Source: Furfurilactobacillus milii
GTDB lineage: Bacteria > Bacillota > Bacilli > Lactobacillales > Lactobacillaceae
Direction: 5' to 3'
Length of the DNA: 64,000 nt
NCBI RefSeq assembly: GCF_021654115.1
Contig: NZ_JAIWJF010000008.1
Location: forward strand, 62,001 to 126,000
Below are positions 46,147 to 55,654 of the stretch, piece by piece (positions within the stretch are counted from its first letter, which is position 1; every line of letters starts with the position of its first letter). The notes under the pieces are model-generated. The model searched no databases, was not told where the DNA came from, and saw only the letters and a list, made by a program, of their open reading frames with translations. The position numbers and the translations under genes were made by a program.

Positions 46147-47706
46147 ATGCAAACAGTGGACCAAACTAAATTTGATCGGGTGATTGTATTAGATTTTGGT
46201 AGTCAATATAATCAACTGATTACACGACGAATTCGTGAATTCGGTGTGTATTCAGAATTAAAACCACATACAATTTCAGCCACTGAGCTTGCGGCCATGA
46301 ATCCTAAGGCTGTAATCTTTTCCGGTGGACCGAATAGTGTTTATGGGGAGGATGCCTTAACGGTTGACCCCGCAATTTATGATATGGGTTTGCCAATTCT
46401 CGGTATTTGTTATGGAATGCAGCTAATGGCAAAAGACCTTGCCGGTGGTGTGGTTGCGCCAGCTGAAGATAATGGTGACTACGGTCAGTCAGAAATGCAC
46501 ATCACTAACACCAATTCACCTTTGTTTAAGGGAATGGCAGCAGATCAAGAAGTTTTGATGAGTCATGGTGATTACGTCAAAACTGTGCCAGATGGTTTTG
46601 AGCAAATCGGAACCGGTGCCAATTGCCCAACAGCCGCCATGCAGGATGTTAAACGGGGATTTTACGGATTGCAATTTCATCCCGAAGTCCGTTTGACAGA
46701 AAACGGTAATGATATTTTACGACATTTTGTTTTCGATGTAGCTGGTGCAAAAGCCAACTGGACCATGCGTAATTTCATTGATCTGCAAATTGCTAGCATT
46801 CGCCAAACTGTTGGTGATAAAAAAGTATTGTTGGGTCTTTCAGGTGGTGTTGATTCCAGCGTTGTCGCTGTCCTTTTACATGAGGCTATCGGTGATCAAT
46901 TAACCGCGGTTTTTGTCGACCATGGTCTATTACGTAAGGATGAAGCGCAACAAGTGCTCGACAGTCTTAACGGTAAGTTTGGCATCAATATTGTTGCCGT
47001 GAATGCCAGTGACAGATTCCTGGGAGCTTTAAAAGGCGTTTCCAATCCTGAACGCAAACGTAAAATCATCGGTAAAGAATTTATTGATGTATTTAGTGAA
47101 GAGGCCCGTAAGTTAGATGGTGTAGAGTTTTTAGCACAGGGCACGCTTTACACAGATGTCATTGAATCTGGAACCGATACTGCCCAGACAATTAAGTCAC
47201 ACCATAATGTGGGCGGACTACCAGAGGATCTTAAGTTTAAATTGATTGAACCATTGAATAAATTATTCAAAGACGAAGTCCGTGAGTTAGGTGAACAGCT
47301 GGGTATGCCACATGACCTTGTATGGCGCCAACCGTTTCCTGGTCCAGGACTTGCTATTCGGACGCTGGGAGAAGTAACGCCCGAAAAGTTGATACTGGTG
47401 CGGGAATCCGACGCGATTTTACGTGCAGAATTCGCTAAAGCCGGGTTGGATCAAACCGTTTGGCAATACTTTACTGCACTGCCAGGCATTCACAGTGTTG
47501 GTGTCATGGGTGACGGACGTACTTATGATGAAGCAATTGTCATTCGTGCCGTGACTAGTGTTGATGGTATGACTGCTGAGTTTGCAGAAGTTCCTTGGGC
47601 CGTGTTAGGTGTGGTATCGACTAAGATCGTCAATGAAGTACCGGGAGTTAACCGCGTACTGTATGACATCACCGGTAAGCCACCTGCCACGATTGAGTAC
47701 GAATAG
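46147..47706 (+). CDS. guaA: GMP synthase (glutamine-hydrolysing)
   Basis: A 519-residue enzyme making GMP from XMP. The N-terminal class I amidotransferase has [11 protein letters not shown] (nucleophilic Cys, about residue 87) and FHPEV. The PP-loop ATPase has [25 protein letters not shown] and the C-terminal dimerisation domain ending [11 protein letters not shown] are typical. ATG 46147 has GGAG six bases upstream. It lies 31 bases after guaB. Confidence 0.98.
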   Translation: MQTVDQTKFDRVIVLDFGSQYNQLITRRIREFGVYSELKPHTISATELAAMNPKAVIFSGGPNSVYGEDALTVDPAIYDMGLPILGICYGMQLMAKDLAGGVVAPAEDNGDYGQSEMHITNTNSPLFKGMAADQEVLMSHGDYVKTVPDGFEQIGTGANCPTAAMQDVKRGFYGLQFHPEVRLTENGNDILRHFVFDVAGAKANWTMRNFIDLQIASIRQTVGDKKVLLGLSGGVDSSVVAVLLHEAIGDQLTAVFVDHGLLRKDEAQQVLDSLNGKFGINIVAVNASDRFLGALKGVSNPERKRKIIGKEFIDVFSEEARKLDGVEFLAQGTLYTDVIESGTDTAQTIKSHHNVGGLPEDLKFKLIEPLNKLFKDEVRELGEQLGMPHDLVWRQPFPGPGLAIRTLGEVTPEKLILVRESDAILRAEFAKAGLDQTVWQYFTALPGIHSVGVMGDGRTYDEAIVIRAVTSVDGMTAEFAEVPWAVLGVVSTKIVNEVPGVNRVLYDITGKPPATIEYE

Positions 47707-47716
47707 CCTAGAAAAA

Positions 47717-47765
47717 AATCAGTCATTGTCTATGGGTGTCTATCCCTTGATAATGGCTGATTTTG
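47717..47765 (+). terminator. Terminator after guaA
   Basis: AATCAGTCATT pairs with AATGGCTGATT, with inner GGG/CCC, then TTTG. Confidence 0.75.
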
Positions 47766-48091
47766 TTGTAGCGAGTGAATTTCAAAAACGGATAGAATTG
47801 GACAGTTCGGGACTGTTTTGGGGGATTTTCTGGGAGACCATTTAAAAATGTTTTTTTACCCCGTAACTCATTTTTTTGCCCTGCCATCCATAGATTTTCA
47901 CCATGTTTAACATGGATAACTCACAGCTTCCATGTCCGCTTAAGTACGTGGTCCGCTATAAATAATGTTTCACAATGCACATGAAGGGGGTATTCGATAA
48001 TGTTGAAATTTTATCGATATAAAATAGTCTGACTACATCTGAATTAGCAAAAATAAATTGTTTCAGTTTGTGTGTGATTTTTGCTGTGACT
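47766..48091. other. Gene-poor interval between guaA and small acidic protein gene
   Basis: No convincing gene. A 15-base palindrome CCATGTTTAACATGG lies at 47901-47915. GAAGGGGG (47983-47990) precedes a 10-codon frame (ATG 48000 to TGA 48032). TATAAA at 47957 could be a -10 without a good -35. Confidence 0.4.
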
Positions 48092-48140
48092 AAAGAACCC
48101 ACCGATTACTGAAGATTCAGTAACTGATGGGTCTTGTTTT
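48092..48140 (-). terminator. Terminator of small acidic protein gene (minus strand)
   Basis: On the minus strand GACCCATC..TACTGA pairs with TCAGTA..GTGGGTTC, followed by TTT. Confidence 0.7.
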
Positions 48141-48160
48141 CGATTATAAGATTTGTGTAA

Positions 48161-48358
48161 CTAATTGTCGTTGTTGCCACCAAACAAGCCGCCAAGCTTA
48201 TCCATGATGCCGGAAGCGCCACCGCCAAGCAAGTCTTTAGCTTGGTCATAGTAGTCGCCAAGGTCGTCCTTGTGATCTTCGATAAATGACTTTGCGTCGT
48301 CGATATTGCCGCCGCTCACAAGATCTTTAGCCTTGTCCATAATTTCATCTTTATCCAT
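48161..48358 (-). CDS. Small acidic Gly-rich protein, unknown function
   Basis: A 65-residue protein without signal peptide. Asp/Lys-rich helices occupy residues 1-45 (DKDEIMDKAKDLVSGG, DDAKSFIEDHKDDLGDYYDQ). The tail is Gly-rich with an amphipathic stretch (GIMDKLGGLFGG). ATG 48358 has GGAGGG upstream. It is monocistronic. The pattern is common for uncharacterised small proteins of lactobacilli; I assign no function. Confidence 0.75.
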   Translation of the reverse strand: MDKDEIMDKAKDLVSGGNIDDAKSFIEDHKDDLGDYYDQAKDLLGGGASGIMDKLGGLFGGNNDN

Positions 48359-48551
48359 GAAAATCCCTCCACACAATTAGTCAGCTTTTAATGTCGTCAG
48401 GGTTGGACAGTTAACTATTTACGATGTTAACAACTAAAGTATAGCATTGTCGAGACAGAGGTAAAGTCATGTTATTGAAAAAATGAAGCCGTTTTCAATT
48501 CAGCAATAAAAATGATTCATATTTCATCGTCCATTTTCAAACAGAATCCGG

Positions 48552-48557
48552 TATAAT
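48552..48557 (+). promoter_or_regulatory. -10 element of ndt promoter
   Basis: Consensus TATAAT 37 bases before the start; no clear -35. Confidence 0.45.
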
Positions 48558-48593
48558 AGCGTAATATTGCCGTTTAGGAAAGGAAGATTTTTC

Positions 48594-49070
48594 ATGTATA
48601 AAAACCGTATTTACCTTGCTAGTCCGTTTTTCACTGATGAACAACGGGATCGTATTGATACTGTGGTGACATCTTTACGTCAAAATAAAACAATTGATGC
48701 AGATGGTATTTTTATTCCACAGGAACACCAAGAAGAAAGTCTAGAATTTGGCTCATTTGAATGGCAAGATTCTGTCTTTGCGAGCGACATGCGTCAGGTC
48801 AAACGTGCCGATGTCGTTGTTGCGATTTTAGATTATAAATATGAAGAGAAGAATCTTGAACCTGATGCTGGTACCATTTTTGAAATAGGTGCTGCCTGGG
48901 CTTGGCATATTCCAGTCATCATGGTTCAATTTCACCCAGAAAATGAGCTTAACCTGATGCTTGTGCGTTCACTGACGGCAATGTATACAGGAGACAAGAT
49001 TAAACAGGGACTTGCCACATATGACTTTAATAATTTGCCAACAAAATATACAGATATGAAAATTTTTTAA
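48594..49070 (+). CDS. ndt: Nucleoside 2-deoxyribosyltransferase
   Basis: A 158-residue enzyme exchanging the base of 2'-deoxynucleosides, a salvage route typical of lactobacilli. IYLASPFFTDEQRDRI is the N-terminal Rossmann-like loop. DSVFASDMRQVKRADVVVAILDY binds deoxyribose, and the nucleophilic Glu is in TIFEIGAAWAW (about residue 97). The C-terminal VRSLTAMY closes the neighbouring active site. ATG 48594 follows AAAGGAAG. Confidence 0.95.
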   Translation: MYKNRIYLASPFFTDEQRDRIDTVVTSLRQNKTIDADGIFIPQEHQEESLEFGSFEWQDSVFASDMRQVKRADVVVAILDYKYEEKNLEPDAGTIFEIGAAWAWHIPVIMVQFHPENELNLMLVRSLTAMYTGDKIKQGLATYDFNNLPTKYTDMKIF

Positions 49071-49112
49071 AGAAAGCGAGACACAACACGATTTGGCTTT
49101 CTCAGGTGTCAT

Positions 49113-49158
49113 AAAAATGATGTTCATGGGTGATTTCTCCCGTGAACATCATTTTTTA
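49113..49158 (+). terminator. Terminator after ndt
   Basis: AAATGATGTTCA.GGG pairs with CCCGTGAACATCATTT, then a T run. The following 140 bases up to 49296 hold nothing recognised. Confidence 0.9.
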
Positions 49159-49296
49159 TGTTAGATGAGCAAAACGCAGTGTTATGTCTCGCATTTGCGG
49201 CAAATTTTTAATTCGTGCCAACCTTGGCAGTTGAAGAAAAATGGCTTGTTGCCGTTGCGCTAAGATTCATGCTGAGGCGTTTTGTTCCAATCTCGT

Positions 49297-49980
49297 TTAT
49301 GCAGTCCCACCGCGTTGATCCCAAATCATTAAAATGAGTACAACAATTAGAATCAAGACGCTGCCTAGTAATGCCTGCGGTCCGATAGCATTTGTCAGTT
49401 TAGTGGAAATGAAAGCGCCAATGCCAAAACTAGCGGCCACCCAAAAACTATCTCTTAATAAAATCCAGTTAGTGGTTAGTTTGCCGCGGCGGAAGAGCAA
49501 ATTTAACGATGCTGCACCGACAGTTCGTAAGTTACCAGTGGTCATGGTTGTATTGTATGGATGATTATTCATGACCCGAAATGTATGAACCTGAAAGGCA
49601 GCAAATAAGGATAAACCACTAGTAATAAATGAACCGGGGATAAAGCCAATAAACAGATCGATTATTAAAATACCAACTAATTCGGCAATGATACTAAGTT
49701 CCTGCCAAATCACGGCTCCAGGACGGTGAAAAAATTGTTCCACCAAGTTAGCTAACCCAGCGCCCAGTGTGAAGCAGAAGATTGGAATAATGTATGTGAT
49801 TGCTTTAGCAAAATGACCGTTGGCTAAATTTAATCCCAGTAAGATAACATTTCCCGATTGGAGACTGGCGAACACTTCGTTGTGAAGAATATAGGTGTAA
49901 GCGTCCAGGTAGCCACCGACACCTGCCAATAAGGTGCCAATTAGGAGAGTTTCGTAAATCGGCTGACGTACGTTTTTCAT
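49297..49980 (-). CDS. DUF1275 (YoaK) family membrane protein
   Basis: A 227-residue protein with about six hydrophobic segments. GVGGYLDAYTYI, SLQSGNVILLGLNLANG and the later TTGNLRTVGAASLN match the DUF1275/YoaK family. Transport function is suspected but unproven. It stands alone on the minus strand. Confidence 0.88.
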   Translation of the reverse strand: MKNVRQPIYETLLIGTLLAGVGGYLDAYTYILHNEVFASLQSGNVILLGLNLANGHFAKAITYIIPIFCFTLGAGLANLVEQFFHRPGAVIWQELSIIAELVGILIIDLFIGFIPGSFITSGLSLFAAFQVHTFRVMNNHPYNTTMTTGNLRTVGAASLNLLFRRGKLTTNWILLRDSFWVAASFGIGAFISTKLTNAIGPQALLGSVLILIVVLILMIWDQRGGTA

Positions 49981-50243
49981 TTTTACGCCTCTTTATCTTT
50001 TTCTAAGTTTAATAGGCATATTGTAGCCAAAATTTGAATTTATTGCTGGTAAAAATACTCGTTTTAAAGCAGGTGTTAGTTAATGAATGGGGTGAAGAGG
50101 ATTACTTTGCGAACTAAACATATTACTTTGAAATTTGGTTTGACAATAAAAATACAAACTGAGTGATTTAATCAAAATTTTAATGGACATTGACGTGTGA
50201 AATCTGTATCCTATTGCCAATGACTAAAAAGGAGCGATTGCAC

Positions 50244-50465
50244 GTGATTACAAATGCAGAAACTTTTTTAACTGAGTTGAAGAACATTTTACGTGGAACC
50301 TACACGGATGATCAATATTTGATTGAAGCTGTGGTGAATAGATTGCAAATGTCTACTACGACGCACTATGAAGTGTCGAAATGGCGCGCTAACGATCATC
50401 GTGATCATGAGTTCACGTTTAAACAAAATGAAGATCAAACATATACGTACCTTACAACACGTTAA
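50244..50465 (+). CDS. Small hypothetical protein
   Basis: A 73-residue soluble protein of unknown function with a helical first half (FLTELKNILRG, DDQYLIEAVVNRLQM) and a polar Thr/His/Asp-rich second half. GTG 50244 is chosen because AAGGAG (50229-50234) sits nine bases before it. A frame from 50190 would include that site. A strong terminator follows, supporting a real transcription unit. Confidence 0.65.
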   Translation: MITNAETFLTELKNILRGTYTDDQYLIEAVVNRLQMSTTTHYEVSKWRANDHRDHEFTFKQNEDQTYTYLTTR

Positions 50466-50472
50466 TCAGGTT

Positions 50473-50524
50473 AAAAAATCATCGCTAAGCAAACGCAATT
50501 TGTCTGCTTAGCGATGATTTTTTT
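50473..50524. terminator. Bidirectional terminator between 50-kb hypothetical gene and yfhO
   Basis: AAAAAATCATCGCTAAGCA and its exact complement, 19 bp, around a 13-base loop, between convergent genes. Confidence 0.95.
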
Positions 50525-50556
50525 GATGAATGTCGTTTATTGTGAACTTAACCCTA

Positions 50557-53145
50557 TTATTTGATTGTTTTGACTGAAGCGCTTCTTTTACGAAAACGTA
50601 GCCATAAGAATAAGAGGTAGCTGGCAAAACTTAAGAGGCTGATGATGAGCCCTAAGCGAAAACCAGGCGCCCGGTAGGTTAAACGTATGCGATGTACGCC
50701 TGGCGTCAACTTTATAGCGCTGAGATTGCCGACAACTTTATCAATTAATACCTGTTTGCCATCCACATAAGCATGCCAACCATTGTCTTTAGGAATGCTC
50801 AGAAACAGTAATGGTTTCTTCTTAGTGGCTGTTATCGTGCCTTGAAGGTGATCTGGACGCCAGTCCTGATCAAGTTTGAATGTCGATTTATGAAGGTCAA
50901 TCAGGGACTGATTAAAGGATTGTTGGTCCAGTGTCTGCAATGATTGTGAAAGATGTGTTAGAGGCGTTTTGCTAGTTAAATTAATATGGACACGTTCGCC
51001 TTTTTTGAAATGTCCTAATGATAATACCGCTTGTGTGCTGACATCTAACCGTGTTGTTTTCTTAGTTCCGTTGACGTGAATATTGGCGTTTGCAACGCTA
51101 ACATTAGGGAAATAGGCATACAACGTACCAGTGGCGGTTGGTCTGATGATTAACTGGTAACGGTACTGTTTGTTTTTATATTCATAGCCCGTGCGCCGGA
51201 CATTAACTGATTTAAAATAACGTACGTTACGGCCGGTGATGGCCTGCCAAACGTTATTTTGATTTTCTAAGGCCACGCCACCCTTAAGTTTGACGTTCAA
51301 TAAGTTATCGTTCACGGCAAATCCTAGCGGTAGTGCATGGTCGTGGACAATAAGATCATAGTCATGGGGTGTCATCTGCAACTGGTATTTCACTGCAAAT
51401 AGTGCATTGGTTAGGTGAGTGCTACCTTCAGAACTGATTCGACGTTCATTTTTACTATAAAAGCCAAGTCGATTTAACATAACCCGCGTTGATTCATTTA
51501 ACGTTGAACTATATAAATCTATACCATGACTATTGAAGAGCAGCGGGTCGTTGTAATTGTTATACGTCTCTCCAAAGGCGGCATTAATTAATGAGTTGCT
51601 GTTGTCGACTCGATAAAAGGCGTGACTAGCTCGTCTGATTTTGTTGAAATAGTTTTTTTCAATCGTGAAATTCTTTTGATAAATGGTTTGATTTCCAAAT
51701 TGAGCAGGTTTAAGACCGAAATAGAAGTTTGCGGACAACTCAAATACAGTGACAAGAACAATACCAGAAAGGGCTAAACGGTGCCAATGCTGGTTGTTAT
51801 ATAAGATGAGTAAGCCGGCAATACAGATAATAAATCCTGTTGCAATCAACCAGTACCTAGGACTGACATAAAAGTTCGCCAAATCATCCCATCGTCGTAC
51901 GATCGGTTGCACAATCATGGCTGTCAGATAACCGATGGCTATCAGTACTATCGCAATCAACGCCGCATGCATCACTAACCTAGTTTGTTTGAAAGCGTCT
52001 GTTTGCCAAGCTTCGTATGCACTAATCACAACGATAAATGTGAAAAAGTAGGCGTCACGAAAGGGAAATCCGTTCGGTTGTTGCATCATGTGCCAGATAG
52101 TGTTAAACAGTGTCAAAAACATACTGAGCCCAAGAAAGGCTAGTAAGGTACCGGTTGTTCGTTTGTGATGGCCGGCAATGGTTTTATTTAGGAAAAATAA
52201 AAGTACGAGTAACAGTGCAAAACTGCCGACAAATATGCTGGGATCATGTTCTAATCGTTGTGGATAATCGGTTGCGTTTAGACCAAGCTGTGCGAAAGCA
52301 TCTAAGCCGAATTGAGGCGTAGGCAGGAAGGCCTGCCACGATAGACTCTGCTTGCTCGTTTTAAGCATGCCCAATAGGGTAGGTATCAGGACGAATAAGG
52401 TACTTAAACCACTCAAAACAGAGGTAATCAAAAATCGCTTGATTGCTTGAGTGTTGTGATGCCACCATTGTTTCAATGATTGTTTTTCCGTTTGCTGATC
52501 AATTGTAAAGTAAACAAAATAGGTCAATGCGAACAGGCAAGTCATGTAGCCTAAATAATAGTTAGTGACGATTGTCGCCCACAATGCAAAAAAGTAAAGG
52601 ACAGTGCCTTTGTTGTTAACTAATCGGCGAAGACCTAGAATAACCAGCGGCAATAAAATAAGGGCGTCCAGCCACATGATGTCATAAAAGTAAGTCGCGA
52701 CAAAACCGCTAAGACTAAAGATTGTTGAAAAAATGAGGTTTTGCCAGTTGGTATTATGGTACACGCGGCGCAAATAATAACTCATACTAAAGCCGATAGT
52801 GCCGACTTTTAATAAGATGATGAAAGTTATTGCCAGTGGCACCTGATTGGCTGGGAAGAAGAACAACAGCAGATTAAACGGGCTTAACATGTAATAGGCA
52901 ACTAACGGAAAAGCATTATCACCCAAAGATAGACTAAACGAATAGAACGAGAATTGACCAGTCGTAATTGCATGTCGAAATTGTGTTAACCAAGCAACAT
53001 ACTGTGTCCCCATGTCGCTTATTAGGAGGTTATGACTGCCGAATGGCGTAACGCCTAGTGCCCAAAATACTAAACCAACAAGTATCATTGGAACGACAAA
53101 AGCCGTCATATCGTATTGAAAACGTTGACGGCCATACTGGTTCAT
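50557..53145 (-). CDS. yfhO: YfhO family polytopic membrane protein (envelope glycosylation)
   Basis: An 862-residue GT-C-like membrane protein with about 13 helices in the first 560 residues, an extracytoplasmic beta-rich domain and a last helix near the C-terminus followed by a basic tail. LISDMGTQYVAWLTQF and FSFSLSLGDN are the conserved first outer loop. YfhO is thought to transfer sugar from a lipid carrier made by CsbB to lipoteichoic acid. ATG 53145 has no ribosome binding site. AAGGAGG (53203-53209) instead lies nine bases before an in-frame ATT (53193-53191), one base after the csbB stop, so the true start may be there (878 residues). Confidence 0.88.
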   Translation of the reverse strand: MNQYGRQRFQYDMTAFVVPMILVGLVFWALGVTPFGSHNLLISDMGTQYVAWLTQFRHAITTGQFSFYSFSLSLGDNAFPLVAYYMLSPFNLLLFFFPANQVPLAITFIILLKVGTIGFSMSYYLRRVYHNTNWQNLIFSTIFSLSGFVATYFYDIMWLDALILLPLVILGLRRLVNNKGTVLYFFALWATIVTNYYLGYMTCLFALTYFVYFTIDQQTEKQSLKQWWHHNTQAIKRFLITSVLSGLSTLFVLIPTLLGMLKTSKQSLSWQAFLPTPQFGLDAFAQLGLNATDYPQRLEHDPSIFVGSFALLLVLLFFLNKTIAGHHKRTTGTLLAFLGLSMFLTLFNTIWHMMQQPNGFPFRDAYFFTFIVVISAYEAWQTDAFKQTRLVMHAALIAIVLIAIGYLTAMIVQPIVRRWDDLANFYVSPRYWLIATGFIICIAGLLILYNNQHWHRLALSGIVLVTVFELSANFYFGLKPAQFGNQTIYQKNFTIEKNYFNKIRRASHAFYRVDNSNSLINAAFGETYNNYNDPLLFNSHGIDLYSSTLNESTRVMLNRLGFYSKNERRISSEGSTHLTNALFAVKYQLQMTPHDYDLIVHDHALPLGFAVNDNLLNVKLKGGVALENQNNVWQAITGRNVRYFKSVNVRRTGYEYKNKQYRYQLIIRPTATGTLYAYFPNVSVANANIHVNGTKKTTRLDVSTQAVLSLGHFKKGERVHINLTSKTPLTHLSQSLQTLDQQSFNQSLIDLHKSTFKLDQDWRPDHLQGTITATKKKPLLFLSIPKDNGWHAYVDGKQVLIDKVVGNLSAIKLTPGVHRIRLTYRAPGFRLGLIISLLSFASYLLFLWLRFRKRSASVKTIK

Positions 53146-53194
53146 AGTTTGAGGGATTTCAGGTTTGGACGATTGCGAATATTGACTTGGAATC

Positions 53195-54142
53195 TTACTT
53201 TTCCTCCTTAACGATGTAGATTGGCCGATGCTTGCTTTCCAAATAGAGTCGACCAACATACTTACCTAAAATTCCTAGGCAGAATAATTGAAGCCCGCCG
53301 ATCAAAAGGATGATACATACAAGTGATGGCCAACCAGCGGTGTGATCACCATAAATAAGTGCACGAATTACGATGAAGATTAGTGCGAAGAATGCAACAA
53401 CAAAGGATAAAAAACCAGTGTAGGATGCAATAGAAAGTGGTGCATCCGAAAAATCGATAATGCCTTCTAAAGAATAGCTAAACAGTTGAAAGAATGACCA
53501 ATGCGTGTCACCAGCCACCCGGTCCTGATTTTCAAATTCAATGTACTTTGTTTTGAAACCAACCCAGCTGAAAATTCCCTTTGAGAAACGATTAACTTCA
53601 GCCATTGATAAAATGGCATCAACAACTTGACGCGTCATTAAGCGGTAATCGCGAGCACCTTCAACAATGTGTGTTTGAGAAAGTCGGTTGATGACCCGAT
53701 AGAATGCTCGGCTAAAGAAAGAACGAATTGGCGGCTCACCCTTGCGTGTGACCCGACGAGAACCAACGATATCATAATGCTCGTTTTCAATACCCGAAAG
53801 CATTTGGATAAGCAATTCGGGAGGATCTTGCAGATCGACATCCATTACAGCAACAAAATTACCAGTGGCGTGCTGAAGACCAGCGTACAGAGCAGACTCT
53901 TTTCCGAAGTTACGGGAAAACGAGACATAATGAACATGGTCGACATCTTGTTGCTGTAATTTTCTCAATTCATTTAACGTGTTGTCCGTTGATCCGTCAT
54001 TAATAAACCAATACTCAGGTTCAAAGCCTGGAAACTGTTTGCACAGTTGGACAAAGACTTTTTGAACGGTTGGATAAAAGAGTGGAATGGTTGGTTCCTC
54101 ATTATAACAAGGGACAATAATTGAAATAATTTTTTTTGACAC
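53195..54142 (-). CDS. csbB: Polyprenyl-phosphate glycosyltransferase CsbB (GT2)
   Basis: A 315-residue membrane glycosyltransferase. SIIVPCYNEEPTIPLFYPTV starts the GT2 domain, DGSTDNTLNELRKL and DVDLQDPPELL carry the Asp and DxD motifs, and two C-terminal helices (about 230-255 and 265-290) anchor it. It likely loads GlcNAc or another sugar on undecaprenyl phosphate for YfhO. GTG 54142 with AAGGAAG upstream is preferred to GTG 54178. Confidence 0.9.
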   Translation of the reverse strand: MSKKIISIIVPCYNEEPTIPLFYPTVQKVFVQLCKQFPGFEPEYWFINDGSTDNTLNELRKLQQQDVDHVHYVSFSRNFGKESALYAGLQHATGNFVAVMDVDLQDPPELLIQMLSGIENEHYDIVGSRRVTRKGEPPIRSFFSRAFYRVINRLSQTHIVEGARDYRLMTRQVVDAILSMAEVNRFSKGIFSWVGFKTKYIEFENQDRVAGDTHWSFFQLFSYSLEGIIDFSDAPLSIASYTGFLSFVVAFFALIFIVIRALIYGDHTAGWPSLVCIILLIGGLQLFCLGILGKYVGRLYLESKHRPIYIVKEEK

Positions 54143-54555
54143 TGAGCTTACTTCCTTGTAGTTAGTTTCAACGCCCACGTTGATATGTGTTTGCGACTAA
54201 TACTAATTATAAACGAGTGCGTCCAATAAACGGGATAAAATTGCTTAAAAAGCGTCTAAATTAGCTCTTAATGAGACAATCGTGATAATATCTAATGAAT
54301 ATGTTGATGAATAGCTTTGTGTTATAGGCAAGCATTAAAGATGCATATGGCAAATTGCTTAAATAGGCTCATAGAATTACATGGATGATTACTTAAATAT
54401 AAAAATCTTATTTGTAAGGTCACGTTACCAACGCCGCTTGAAAAGAAAAGTCTGCTGGCGCTTTTTAAATGATGATTAATTGCGATTCCCTATGAATATC
54501 GGTAGATTTGCTGTGTAGTCAAGCAAAGATGTCTAATAATAGGAGGCGCATTACA
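54143..54555. other. Intergenic region between csbB and osmC-like gene
   Basis: Holds the divergent promoters. CGCCGC (54432-54437) and GCTGGCG (54454-54460) followed by CTTTTTAAA form a terminator-like hairpin with no gene before it on the plus strand. A -10-like GATAATAT lies near 54286, so a short transcript of about 165 bases is possible. No tRNA was seen. Confidence 0.35.
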
Positions 54556-55005
54556 ATGGCAGTAGAAGGTTCGCTCTATCACACTCACGTGGTTAATGAG
54601 AACGGCTTAGTTGGGCAAAGCTTTGTTGAAGGTAATGAAGGTTTGTCATTAGGCGTTAGTAGCTCTTTAGTCTCCGCATCAGGTACTAACCCAGAACAAT
54701 TTATTGGGTTTGCACTGAGCACTTGTTTTAATGCAACATTACGCATTGTTGAGCAGCAACGTCACATGCCACAGGATACACAGGTTCGAACAAGGGTTGA
54801 TATCGTTAAGGATACGATGGGATATAAGTTTATCGTTGACGCTCAGATTATGTTTCCAAACGAAAACCAAGAGGATGCCCAAGCAGTTTTAGATGATGCA
54901 TTAAATCAGTGTCCAGTCGCGAAATTGTTAAAGGCAAATGATAATGTTAATTTTAGGATTGTTAACGCTTTTAATGATGAGGACGCTGAAAGCTACGGTG
55001 AATAA
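54556..55005 (+). CDS. OsmC/Ohr family peroxide-reducing protein
   Basis: A 149-residue protein with the two OsmC/Ohr cysteines: FALSTCFNATL and LNQCPVAKLL. These form the peroxidatic and resolving pair acting on organic hydroperoxides. ATG 54556 has AGGAGG (54541-54546) upstream. Whether it belongs to the Ohr, OsmC or YhfA branch is not resolvable by eye. Confidence 0.88.
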   Translation: MAVEGSLYHTHVVNENGLVGQSFVEGNEGLSLGVSSSLVSASGTNPEQFIGFALSTCFNATLRIVEQQRHMPQDTQVRTRVDIVKDTMGYKFIVDAQIMFPNENQEDAQAVLDDALNQCPVAKLLKANDNVNFRIVNAFNDEDAESYGE

Positions 55006-55061
55006 TGCGCTAATTTTGCAGTGGTCTCATTTAACTTAAGAATTGAATCCTTTTTTCACTG

Positions 55062-55104
55062 GAAAACGCCCACTCGTTTGCTTACTAACGAGTGAGCGTT
55101 TTGC
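55062..55104 (+). terminator. Terminator after OsmC-like gene
   Basis: AAAACGC..ACTCGT pairs with ACGAGT..GCGTTTT, then GCTTT. Confidence 0.8.
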
Positions 55105-55217
55105 TTTACTTTGTTCTGAAAATGTTTAGACTGAGTATTCCAGTAGAGAAACAGGAGTTCTCACTGTTGGCGGGCTGGCGTCGATAGTTATTTGAGAGCG
55201 TAGAAAAGAGGTCACCT

Positions 55218-55418
55218 ATGAAAACTTACAAAATGCAAACACTTGGGGAATGGAATGTTGAAGTTTGCCACGGAAGACAATGGGTTTCAATTCTTGACCA
55301 CGTTTCATATGACACCGCTAAGTTAGCGTTGGATCGTATTAATGCCACACAGCAGGCCAACTACCGTCTTCATTATTTGGGACATGAAAACATGATCAAC
55401 TCAACGAAAACAGCTTAA
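55218..55418 (+). CDS. Small hypothetical protein
   Basis: A 66-residue soluble protein, Tyr/His/Asn-rich, with no known domain. WNVEVCHGRQWVSILDHVSYDTAKLALDRI suggests a short beta hairpin then a helix. GAGGT lies nine bases before the ATG. It sits between two terminators, so it is probably its own transcript. Function unknown. Confidence 0.6.
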   Translation: MKTYKMQTLGEWNVEVCHGRQWVSILDHVSYDTAKLALDRINATQQANYRLHYLGHENMINSTKTA

Positions 55419-55505
55419 AATTGTTACGATGCGGATGTAACAGTCGTCGGTTTCGACTTTAAAAACGTTGGTGAATTAAACGTTTTTACGGGTAGGCGAC
55501 GATTG

Positions 55506-55543
55506 AAGTCTGACAGGAAGAAATTTCCTGTCAGACTTTTTTG
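55506..55543 (+). terminator. Terminator after 55.2-kb hypothetical gene
   Basis: AAGTCTGACAGGAA pairs with TTCCTGTCAGACTT around a short loop, then TTTT. Confidence 0.9.
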
Positions 55544-55654
55544 TTATTACTGGTTTGACTTGTGCCCGTAAAGAATTCGGGTTACGATATCGTCACCGCA
55601 ATTGAATATAAAACAGTCTTTGTAACGAGTGAGACACTCAGGAAGGATCTAATT

